From contig JBIOJM010000017.1 in assembly GCA_044450785.1 (NCBI GenBank), positions 1 to 56,442 on the forward strand: a stretch of 56,442 bases of DNA, in the 5' to 3' direction. Positions within the stretch are counted from its first letter, which is position 1, and each line of letters starts with the position of its first letter. This DNA is from JBIOJM01 sp044450785 (GTDB lineage: Bacteria > Planctomycetota > Planctomycetia > Isosphaerales > Isosphaeraceae). Below the pieces are notes generated by a model. That model was not told where the DNA came from, ran no database searches, and was given only the letters and a program-made list of their open reading frames with translations. Of this stretch, positions 35,736 to 43,444 are shown in pieces. The position numbers were made by a program, and so were the translations under genes.

Positions 35736-36208
35736 CCGAGATGGGTGCGCGAATGAGCGAAGCTGGAGCGCGAATGGACGATTGCCCCGCCACCTGCCTT
35801 GGCTCGGTCCAGCGCCACCGCCAGGTGCTCGCCGTGGCCTGCGCGGTCGGGGTGCTCGCTTTTGCTCTCCAGGAGCTTCCAGACGGCCGCGTGGCCCTGC
35901 GAGGCTTTCCCCGGGTCCCGTTGCCGCAGACCTGTGGATCGCGAGCATGGCTGGGGCTCAAGTGCCCTGGCTGCGGCTTGACGCGGTCGATCATCCACCT
36001 GGCGGAAGGCGACTGGAGGGCATCCTGGCACAACCACCGGCTCGGCGGCTTGATGGCGGTCGTGATCGCGCTGCAAATCCCCTATCGGCTCCTGGCCCTC
36101 CGCCGGACCAGCCGCCCCGTGATCGCGCCCCGGTGGCAGACCGTCCTGAGTTATGCTCTGATCGCTCTGCTTGTGGGAAACTGGCTGGTGGATCTGGTCT
36201 TGCCCTGA
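35732..36208 (+). CDS. DUF2752 membrane protein (158 aa)
   Basis: Small membrane protein with the DUF2752 signature GLKCPGCGLTRS followed by GDWRASWHNHRLG, and three hydrophobic segments. The start ATG overlaps the stop of the E2-like gene (ATGA), which makes translational coupling likely. Family function is unknown; the conserved CPGCG could bind metal. It is the last gene before zwf (25 bp) and may be part of either transcription unit. Confidence 0.85.
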   Translation: MTEMGARMSEAGARMDDCPATCLGSVQRHRQVLAVACAVGVLAFALQELPDGRVALRGFPRVPLPQTCGSRAWLGLKCPGCGLTRSIIHLAEGDWRASWHNHRLGGLMAVVIALQIPYRLLALRRTSRPVIAPRWQTVLSYALIALLVGNWLVDLVLP

Positions 36209-36233
36209 CCGTGGCGGCGGCGGAGCTCAAACG

Positions 36234-37787
36234 ATGCTGGAATCGAACACCCTTCCCGAGTCGAACCCGCTGCGCCAGGCGCTGCCCCGGACGCGGGTCT
36301 CGCAACCGTGCGCCGTCGTGCTTTTCGGCTCGACCGGAGACCTGGCGCATCGCAAGCTGGTTCCCGCCCTCTTTGAGCTTGCACGGGCCGGAAACCTGCC
36401 GTCCGAATGCGCCATCGTCGGTTTCGCCCGCCGCGAGTGGACCGATGCCGACCTCCGCGCCGAGTACGAGAAGACGCTGGCAAAGACCGGCGGCGCCGAC
36501 TTCCATGCGGTCTGGCCGCAGTTCGCCGACCACATCGTCTTTTCGCCGGGGTCGTTCGACGATCCAGCCTCATACCGCAAGTTGAAGGAGACGCTCGAGC
36601 GCGTCGACCAGACGCTCGGTACCCGCGGGAACCGGGTCTACTACCTGGCTGTCGCACCCGAGTTTTTCGCCGCGATCATCCGCGGTCTGGGCGAAGGGGG
36701 GCTCATCCATCCCTGGCAGCAGGAGACTCCTTGGAGCCGCGTCGTGATCGAGAAGCCGTTCGGCCGCGACCTCGACAGTGCCCGCGCCTTGAACCGCGAG
36801 CTCTCGGCCGTGCTCGACGAGAGCCAGGTCTACCGGATCGATCACTATCTCGGCAAGGAGACCGTCCAGAACATCCTGGCTCTGCGGTTCGGCAACAGCA
36901 TCTTCGAGCCGGTCTGGAACCGCCGGCACGTCAGCTCGGTGCAGGTGACGGTGGCCGAGGAGGTCGGCATGGCCGGCGGCCGTGGTGCATACTACGACAC
37001 GGCCGGCACCCTCCGCGACATGGTTCAGAACCACATGATGCAGTTGCTGTGCTTGGTGGCGATGGAACCCCCCGTCGACCTCTCGGCCGACGCGGTCCGG
37101 AATGAGAAGGTCAAAGTGCTCCAGGCGCTGCCCCGCTGGACCGCCGGCGACGTCTTCCGGAACGTGGTTCGCGCCCAGTACGCGGCCGGCTCGATCCAGG
37201 GGACCGAGCTTCCCGGCTATCAACAGGAGAAGGGAGTCGCACCCGACTCGAAGACGGACACCTATGTCGCGATCCGGCTGGAGCTGAATACCTGGCGGTG
37301 GGCGGGTGTGCCTTTTTTCCTCCGAACCGGCAAGCGACTGCCCAAGCGCGCGACCGAGATCGCCATCCAGTTCCACCGGCCGCCGACCGAGCTATTCGAG
37401 CCTCAGCTCGACGGGCAGAGCGGGGGGAACCAGCTCGTGCTGCGCATCCAGCCCAACGAGGGGGCGAGCTTGACTTTCGAGGCCAAGATTCCCGGCTCGC
37501 GCCGGCGGCTTCAAGAGGTGCGGATGGATTTCCGGTATGGCACGGCGTTCGCCCTCCCGCCCCCCGAGGCTTATGAGCGGCTGCTGCTGGACGTGATGCT
37601 CGGGGATCCCACGCTCTACACCCGCACCGATGAGGTGGAGAGCGCCTGGCGTTTCATCTCGACGATCCTGGATGCCTGGCAAACGCCCACCGCCCCGCCC
37701 CCCCTGTCGTATGCGGCCGGCAGTTGGGGGCCCGAGGCCGCCGATGCCTTGATCGCCGCCGATCAAGCACGCTGGCGCCGGTTGTAA
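36234..37787 (+). CDS. Glucose-6-phosphate 1-dehydrogenase (517 aa)
   Basis: Catalyses oxidation of glucose 6-phosphate to 6-phosphogluconolactone with NADP, the first step of the oxidative pentose phosphate pathway. The nucleotide site is FGSTGDLAHRK (31-41), with EKPFG (173-177) and the active-site RIDHYLGKE (201-209). The length is normal for the family. The ATG at 36234 has GGAG nine bases upstream; the frame extends further up but overlaps the preceding gene. It is followed after 16 bp by opcA, as in cyanobacteria and actinobacteria. Confidence 0.97.
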   Translation: MLESNTLPESNPLRQALPRTRVSQPCAVVLFGSTGDLAHRKLVPALFELARAGNLPSECAIVGFARREWTDADLRAEYEKTLAKTGGADFHAVWPQFADHIVFSPGSFDDPASYRKLKETLERVDQTLGTRGNRVYYLAVAPEFFAAIIRGLGEGGLIHPWQQETPWSRVVIEKPFGRDLDSARALNRELSAVLDESQVYRIDHYLGKETVQNILALRFGNSIFEPVWNRRHVSSVQVTVAEEVGMAGGRGAYYDTAGTLRDMVQNHMMQLLCLVAMEPPVDLSADAVRNEKVKVLQALPRWTAGDVFRNVVRAQYAAGSIQGTELPGYQQEKGVAPDSKTDTYVAIRLELNTWRWAGVPFFLRTGKRLPKRATEIAIQFHRPPTELFEPQLDGQSGGNQLVLRIQPNEGASLTFEAKIPGSRRRLQEVRMDFRYGTAFALPPPEAYERLLLDVMLGDPTLYTRTDEVESAWRFISTILDAWQTPTAPPPLSYAAGSWGPEAADALIAADQARWRRL

Positions 37788-37803
37788 GCGAGGGAGAATC
37801 GCG

Positions 37804-39000
37804 ATGGTTCAATCCGATGCGACGACCGACTCCTTTCTCGAAGGCCAAGGAATCCCGGTTGATCTCCCCAACATCGAGACCGAGCTGGCCAAGCTCTGGG
37901 GGCCGGCCGCCGAGCGAGTCGGCGGCCCGGATCTGGAAAACCCGCACGTCACCCGCATTGTACTGGCCAACCTGGTCGTCGAGTGCTTGGACGGCGATGG
38001 TGAGGCATTGGGACCGGTGCTGGAAACGGTCATCGCGCGGTTTCCGTGCCGGGCGATCGTCGTGCGTGGGTCGGACGATCAAAACCGCAGGATCACGGCC
38101 GAAGTCTCGGCGCTTTGCCACCTGCCCGCTCCGGGGCTGCCGCAGGTCTGTTCCGAGCGGATCGTGCTCCGCGCCGGGCCGAATGCGGTCGATCTGGTTC
38201 CCGGCGCGGTCCGCCCCTTGCTCGAGGCCGACTTGCCGCTCGTGCTCTGGTGGACCGGCGACCCCAGGAGGCACGAGGCGCTCTTCCGCGATCTGGCCGA
38301 CGAGTGCACGCGGCTGGTCCTCGACCTGCCCGACCCCGGCGCCCTGGCCGGCGCGCTCCGCCTGGGGCTCGACCCGGCCCTCTGCGCGTTCAGCCGCGAC
38401 AGTGCCTGGTTCGGGCTTGCTCGATGGCGTGAGCTGGTCGCCCAGTTCTTCGACCCGCCCTGCCACCACGACCGGTTGAGCCGGATCGCTTCGGTGCAGG
38501 TCAACGCCCTGTCGTCCGATCCAGCCCGGCCGCCCCGGCTGGCGATCTGGCTGGCGGCGTGGCTGGCCGGTCAACTCGGCTGGCAGCCACAAGGCCAACC
38601 CCGGGAAAAGGCCGCCGATGCCGATGGTGTGTTGCAGGTGCGTTTCCTCGGCCCGGGCGGGGAAGTGGCCCTCTCGATCGTGACCCGGCCATCCCCCGGG
38701 GGCCTTCCGGCCTCGACCCAGCTCATGGGGGTGACGATCATCGGCCGCGGAAGCGAGGCCGGAGGCGAGGCGGTCGAGACCTACCGCCTCAGCCGGCCCG
38801 CACCCGGTTCGGCAGCCGTCCTCATCGAGGCCGAAGCGGCCGGCATGTGCCGCTTGCCGCGCGTCGTCGAAGCCCCCGAGCTCGACCTCGCGCGCCGGGT
38901 CGCCGCCACGCTTGAATCGTCTCGAGTCGACCTGCCGTTCCAGAAGGCCCTCCCCATCGCCTTGTGGCTGCTGGAATACGTGGAATCCGGACGAGGCTGA
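37804..39000 (+). CDS. OpcA-like glucose-6-phosphate dehydrogenase assembly protein (398 aa)
   Basis: Matches OpcA proteins in length and in the central region with VLWWTGDPRRHEALFRDL and the following LDLPDPGALAG. OpcA is needed for full activity or redox control of G6PDH, and the immediate zwf neighbour (16 bp) supports the assignment. The ATG at 37804 follows GAGGGAG. No unusual features. Confidence 0.9.
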   Translation: MVQSDATTDSFLEGQGIPVDLPNIETELAKLWGPAAERVGGPDLENPHVTRIVLANLVVECLDGDGEALGPVLETVIARFPCRAIVVRGSDDQNRRITAEVSALCHLPAPGLPQVCSERIVLRAGPNAVDLVPGAVRPLLEADLPLVLWWTGDPRRHEALFRDLADECTRLVLDLPDPGALAGALRLGLDPALCAFSRDSAWFGLARWRELVAQFFDPPCHHDRLSRIASVQVNALSSDPARPPRLAIWLAAWLAGQLGWQPQGQPREKAADADGVLQVRFLGPGGEVALSIVTRPSPGGLPASTQLMGVTIIGRGSEAGGEAVETYRLSRPAPGSAAVLIEAEAAGMCRLPRVVEAPELDLARRVAATLESSRVDLPFQKALPIALWLLEYVESGRG

Positions 39001-39054
39001 ATTGCCCTATCGCCGGCTTCTGCTCAGCCTTTGACCGCGATGGGATCCCTGGTG

Positions 39055-39570
39055 CTAACGATCACCCTCGTCTGCCTGAGGGTGGTCGTCATGATGACGG
39101 TGAGTGTGGTCGTGAGGGTGATGATGCGAGCAAGGAACCTCGTTGTTCTCCACGGGAACCGGCTTGGCCGAGGCCAGGACGAGGCGGCCGGTCTCGACGC
39201 CCTTGGTGCCGATCAGGTCCTCGGCCAGGTCTCGGATCTGGCGCGCGGGCCCGCGGAGCAGGATCACTTCCAGGCAACGGCCCTCGTCGAGGTGAACGTG
39301 TGTGGTGGTGACGACCTGGTCGAGATGGTGGTGCTGTAGATCGGTCAGCCGGCGCGCGATCCGGGAGACATGGTGGTCGTAGATCAAGGTGACGACCCCC
39401 ATCGCCTCACTTTCGCCGTGGGTGACCGTCTCTTCGATCAAGGCGGCGCGCATCAGGCCACGAACTGCCTCGCTCCGGTTGGGATGACGGTGCAGCGTGC
39501 GATACCGGTCAAACTTCCGGAGCAATTCTCCCCCGATTGCCACGCTGAACCGGACCAGCGGGTCTTTCAC
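39055..39570 (-). CDS. Nickel-responsive regulator NikR (171 aa)
   Basis: Ribbon-helix-helix repressor with an ACT-like nickel-binding domain. The RHH segment is VRFSVAIGGELLRKFD...NRSEAVRGLM. Nickel ligands are readable as a His in LQHHHLDQV (80-82), His 91 and His 93 (HVHL) and Cys 99 (GRCLE). The tail is very His-rich and could store metal. I chose GTG at 39570 with GAGGAG eight bases upstream; the longer frame lacks RHH homology. It lies 46 bp downstream of the Gfo/Idh/MocA gene. No nickel transporter or enzyme is encoded in the window, so its targets are elsewhere. Confidence 0.92.
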   Translation of the reverse strand: MKDPLVRFSVAIGGELLRKFDRYRTLHRHPNRSEAVRGLMRAALIEETVTHGESEAMGVVTLIYDHHVSRIARRLTDLQHHHLDQVVTTTHVHLDEGRCLEVILLRGPARQIRDLAEDLIGTKGVETGRLVLASAKPVPVENNEVPCSHHHPHDHTHRHHDDHPQADEGDR

Positions 39571-39616
39571 GAGGTGTTCTCCTCTGGGAGTCGTGCGGAG
39601 CGGCCCCGGCCGATCC

Positions 39617-40780
39617 TCATCCGACCTTGGGGACCTCGATCCACTGGCCGTCCTGCTCGGAGCTCGCCACCGCGGCATCGATGAAGGCCATGCCGGCGAC
39701 ACCATCGGCGATCCCCGGGTGTGCGAACGGTTTGGGGACTGCCTCGCCTCGCCGGGCGCGGATCGTCCATTCCAGCGTTCGGTGCAGGTTCGCGAGTGCC
39801 TCGTGGAAGCCTTCGGGGTGTCCGGAGGGGACACGGAGATACGGCTTGACCGAGGCGGGGAAGTAGCCGTACTCGACCCCCTGGCGGTAGAGCCGTAACG
39901 GCTGGCCGCCCACGTAGTGCTTGAGCACGAGGTGATCCGTGATCGACCACTCGAGCGTGCCCGTCGTGCCGATCACCCGGAAGCCGTTGTCGTTCTGAGC
40001 GCCGATCGTGACTTGTGAAGCGGTGATCGTGGCGATGACGCCGTTGTTGAGTTCGGCAAGCACGGTGAAGTCGTCGTCCAGGGCGCGGCCGGGTACGAAC
40101 GACTTGAGGCGGGCCCGCAGCCGGACCGCCGACAACCCCGCGACGAATCGCACGAACTCATAAGCATGGGTCCCGATATCACCGCCGCAGCCCGAACTGC
40201 CCGCCTTGGCCGGATCGACCCGCCACGCGGCCTGTTTCTGGTTCTCGGCTTCGAGCTTGGTCGCCAGCCACCCCTGGAGATACCATGCCTCGACCTTGCG
40301 AAGCTCGCCGATCTCGCCGTTGTGGACGAGCTCGCGTGCCAGCATGACCATCGGAAAGCCGGTGTACGTGTAGGCCACGATGAACGGGACGTCTTTGGAA
40401 CGGACGCGGGCATGCAGCCGCCGGGCCTCGTCGAGCGTCGTGGTCAGGGGCTTTTCGCACAGCACGCCGATTCCCGCGGCCGCCGCGGCGTCGGCCGGAC
40501 CGAAGTGGGCATCGTTGGGAGTGACGATCGTCACGTAATCGATCCGCTCCGAGTCGGGGAGCGCTGCTTCCGACTTGATCATCGCCTCCCAGCCGGGATA
40601 GCCGCGCGGCATGAACAGCTCGCGGGCCGAGGCGATCGACTCGTCCGGCTTGCTTCTGAGCGCCCCGGCCGTCAGCTCGGCCGAGTTATCCATCAAGATC
40701 GCGCGGCGGTGCGGCGCTCCGAAGAAGTTGGCCGGCCCGCCCCCGCCCACCATCCCCACCCGTAACTTGCGCTGGCTCAT
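39617..40780 (-). CDS. Gfo/Idh/MocA-family oxidoreductase (387 aa)
   Basis: NAD(P)-dependent dehydrogenase of the inositol/glucose-fructose type. The N-terminal Rossmann motif is VGMVGGGGPANFFG, followed by VTPNDAH and CEKPLTTTLDEARRL, the EKP motif that carries the catalytic Lys. The second domain includes GGDIGTHAYEFVRF. The ATG at 40780 has GGGAG eight bases upstream. The likely substrate is a sugar or cyclitol, not specified by the sequence. It is followed by nikR on the same strand. Confidence 0.93.
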   Translation of the reverse strand: MSQRKLRVGMVGGGGPANFFGAPHRRAILMDNSAELTAGALRSKPDESIASARELFMPRGYPGWEAMIKSEAALPDSERIDYVTIVTPNDAHFGPADAAAAAGIGVLCEKPLTTTLDEARRLHARVRSKDVPFIVAYTYTGFPMVMLARELVHNGEIGELRKVEAWYLQGWLATKLEAENQKQAAWRVDPAKAGSSGCGGDIGTHAYEFVRFVAGLSAVRLRARLKSFVPGRALDDDFTVLAELNNGVIATITASQVTIGAQNDNGFRVIGTTGTLEWSITDHLVLKHYVGGQPLRLYRQGVEYGYFPASVKPYLRVPSGHPEGFHEALANLHRTLEWTIRARRGEAVPKPFAHPGIADGVAGMAFIDAAVASSEQDGQWIEVPKVG

Positions 40781-40897
40781 CGTGTGGTCTCCCAGTGATC
40801 CGGATCAGCCCAGGTCTCGACACTATAACCGGGCGGCCAGGCATCGCAAGTGCCGAGCGGGGGCCGGGAAGACCCGGCCGTCGAGCCGTTCGATCGC

Positions 40898-41665
40898 CTA
40901 ATCTCGCTGGCTGGCGAGCTTCATCAGCAAGCGGAGGATTTCGAGATAGAGCCAGATCAGCGTGACCATCAGGCCGAACGCGCCGTACCATTCCATGTAC
41001 TTGGGAGCGTCGGACTGCGCGGCCTTCTCAATGAAGTCGAAGTCCAGAAGCAGGTTGAACGCCGCCAGCCCGACCACGAACAAGCTGAAGCCGATCCCCA
41101 GGGGAGTCGCACTGAAGATCAGGGGAACCCCCATGCCGAAAAGTCGGAGCAGCATCGAAACGAAGTAGAAAAGGCAGAGGGCCCCGGTCGCGACGACGAT
41201 ACCGGTCCTCAGCTTATCGGTGACGCGAATCAGACGCGTCGCATAGACGAACAGCATGATCATCAGCACGCCGCAGGTCAGACTGACGGCCTGCATGACG
41301 ATACCGCCCGCGCCCGGGAACTTCGCGCCGTATTGAAACTGGATGACTTGTGAGATCGCGCCCAGGAACACGCCTTCCAGCGCCGCGTAAATCGGCGCGG
41401 TCCAGGGTGCGGCAGTGGGCTTGACCATCGTGATCATCGCCACGATGAAGCCGGCGATCGCGGACCCGATGAGAATTCCATACGCGAGCTGTCCGCCGGC
41501 CATCGCTTTCCACGACCAGAGAGCCGTCGCCGACAAGATGACCAGCAGTACGAATGTCTTGCCGATCGTCCCCTGCACGGTCATCGTCGTGCTGCGGGGC
41601 ACTCCATAAACTTGCTCGTATCCAGGGAACATCTCGCGGGAAAACGCAGGATTACTCGTGGCCAC
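40898..41665 (-). CDS. Bax inhibitor-1/YccA-like membrane protein (about 255 aa)
   Basis: Seven hydrophobic helices, the FVYATRLIRVTDKLRTG loop and a C-terminal helix pair typical of the bacterial Bax inhibitor-1-like (YccA/YbhL) family. Family members form membrane channels or modulate FtsH; the role here is unknown. An ATG at 41671 sits immediately next to GGAGGT, which is too close; the GTG at 41665 is seven bases from GGAGG and is the better start. Confidence 0.88.
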   Translation of the reverse strand: MATSNPAFSREMFPGYEQVYGVPRSTTMTVQGTIGKTFVLLVILSATALWSWKAMAGGQLAYGILIGSAIAGFIVAMITMVKPTAAPWTAPIYAALEGVFLGAISQVIQFQYGAKFPGAGGIVMQAVSLTCGVLMIMLFVYATRLIRVTDKLRTGIVVATGALCLFYFVSMLLRLFGMGVPLIFSATPLGIGFSLFVVGLAAFNLLLDFDFIEKAAQSDAPKYMEWYGAFGLMVTLIWLYLEILRLLMKLASQRD

Positions 41666-41891
41666 AGTCATACCTCCAGGGATCGAGCCGGGCTCTGCGG
41701 CCGGAAGACCCGGCCGGAGCGGCATGCCGCCGTTGAATTCTCGTGTATACGCAATCCCTATTTTGGGCGAGACGCCGGTTTTTGACAAGAAAATGTCGCG
41801 GCCGCGCAGCGATCTCGATAGGCGCGGGAACCCTCAAGTGGCGACAGGGATTGGATTTGGGGTGGCAAGTCAGCCGGGTTTCCAGGCCGGG

Positions 41892-42689
41892 TCATTCTGT
41901 CGCTTCCGGTTCGAAGGCACGGGCCAGCTCCGCGGCCCAGGTGCGGTCTGCGGGGCCACGCGCAAGGCCGAGCGGCGCTGAATAGTGGATCGACCGATTA
42001 TAACGGCCCCGCTGAAAAACCGTGGCAAAGATTGCCGCCAAGTCGAGCGGGATGTCGGGGTCGGGGGCCAACAAAGGGATCGGAATCGTCGGCAGCGGGT
42101 CGCGGATCGACCATGCGTAGACGTCGGAGCGGGGTCGCTGCTCGGCGCGCGACACCAGAGCATAATAGTCTCCGGCTGGGAGTTCGTCTTCCATCGCCAG
42201 ACGTTTCCCCCCGATCAAAAAATCGAGCTCGACCAAGTGCACGGCTTGATGAATCAGCTCGAGTCGCTTTCGGGAGTAGAGCCTGTCCCCCGGAGGTTCC
42301 TTGTTGCTCGGCGAGAGCAGCTCAATGACGGCTACAGGGAAACGGTCGGGACGACGCCGGATCTCGATCCGGTGCTCGATCACCTCCTCGAGTTGATACA
42401 TGGGGAGGGACAGGGACACAGGCATCAGCGTCAAAGCATTCGCCGCCGAAACCGCGGCCGAGCCCACCCCGGTTTGGCGTAGGACGGCGACGTTCGGCTG
42501 GAGAGTTCGCTTGAAGTCCGGATCTTCTTCGTAGGTGAGGGACACGCGCTCTTCGATACGGACCTCATACGCGTCCGGCACCCACTCCGCCAGGGTGTCT
42601 TGAGTCCAGTTCATGAATTTGGAATGGAATTCCTCCCAGTAGTGCTGATCTTCCAGGAAAGGATCGATTCCAGGAAACGGACTGGGCAT
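41892..42689 (-). CDS. DUF4058 family protein (265 aa)
   Basis: Full-length member of DUF4058 starting MPSPFPGIDPFLED, with the conserved PDAYEVRIEERVSL and VAVIELLSPSNKEPPGDRLYSRKR segments and a C-terminal PLLAPDPDIPLDLAAIF region. The ATG at 42689 has AGGAG seven bases upstream. The ELLSPSNK and YSRKR elements look nuclease-like (compare Uma2), but that is inference. A decayed second member is at 48334-48916. Confidence 0.88.
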   Translation of the reverse strand: MPSPFPGIDPFLEDQHYWEEFHSKFMNWTQDTLAEWVPDAYEVRIEERVSLTYEEDPDFKRTLQPNVAVLRQTGVGSAAVSAANALTLMPVSLSLPMYQLEEVIEHRIEIRRRPDRFPVAVIELLSPSNKEPPGDRLYSRKRLELIHQAVHLVELDFLIGGKRLAMEDELPAGDYYALVSRAEQRPRSDVYAWSIRDPLPTIPIPLLAPDPDIPLDLAAIFATVFQRGRYNRSIHYSAPLGLARGPADRTWAAELARAFEPEATE

Positions 42690-42776
42690 GACCGGCTCCT
42701 CGACGCGAGCAGGTGATATACGATGCGTTCAACTATAGCCTGTGGTCGTGATCGAATGCCACCTCCGCAACGTCAT

Positions 42777-43420
42777 GGTAGTGTCCTAAAAGGAAGACCC
42801 TGGCATTGTGCCAGGGTCTGTACCAAATCACATGCCAACTTACGACTGTTTATTTGCTGGTTTTTGCGTGGCTCTTGATCGGTTGAGGTGGATCGAAGAT
42901 CGTCATCTGCACAACGAAACAGTTTCGGGGAAGAGTCACTGCGCGACTTCTTCCAGTGTTGGGTTGCAAGAAGGACATCCCGTCCTGTGAGACCCTATCC
43001 CTCGCCGGGGTCTTCGGCTTCACCTTGTTCATCTTCGGTCTCCTCGGGGCTTGGGGCAGAGAACTGCTGGCGATCGATCTCTTGGTCATTGGCCAGCACA
43101 ACGAAATCGTACAGGCCCGAATGGGCTAAACGAAGCGGGGGAGCTTGGATGATCACGTGGGCCTTCGCCGAGCGATCTCCGAAGTGAATACTCTTCCTAA
43201 CCCATTATACCAATGAAGCTATCGCATTCTTGGTGGAATGTCAAAAGATTCATTTCCATTCCGCGCCGCCGGGCGATTATTTATTCTTGGGCAAGAGTTT
43301 TTGCATAGGCCGTTTGACACACCGCCACGTGATCGGCCCATGGTTTGAACTAACAGTGGTCGGCTGGGGCCACTACTGTGCCAATTGGCATCAGTAAAAA
43401 GTTCAGTTTAGGACACTACC
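42777..43420. mobile_element. 644-bp element with 14-bp perfect terminal inverted repeats
   Basis: The left end GGTAGTGTCCTAAA (42777-42790) and right end TTTAGGACACTACC (43407-43420) are perfect inverted repeats. Base composition inside is clearly lower in G+C than the flanks. No transposase frame is present; only a gene remnant (42995-43206) is seen. No clear target duplication was found. It is best read as a non-autonomous element or the shell of a decayed insertion. Confidence 0.7.
42995..43206 (-). pseudogene. 3' remnant of a gene inside the inverted-repeat element
   Basis: On the minus strand the frame after a TAA reads WVRKSIHFGDRSAKAHVI and continues through QAPPLRLAHSGLYDFVVLAN and DQEIDRQQFSAPSPEE to a TAG at 42995-42997. 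It has no start codon. The GLYDFVVLANDQEI hairpin resembles the C-terminal beta-sandwich of DUF6941-like proteins, a weak resemblance only. Its coding quality is much better than that of other frames in the element, so this is probably the tail of a lost gene. Confidence 0.5.
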
Positions 43421-43444
43421 GACGGCATCACGCGGCTTCCCGTG

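Noticed and set aside
36234..39000. zwf and opcA as members of the Ubl system
   Set aside because: They are a standard metabolic pair found together in many phyla; nearness to the Ubl block is not evidence of a shared role.
42850..43101. 83-residue minus-strand frame as a gene
   Set aside because: It is out of frame with the better coding remnant (42995-43206), has noncoding-like composition and no start context.
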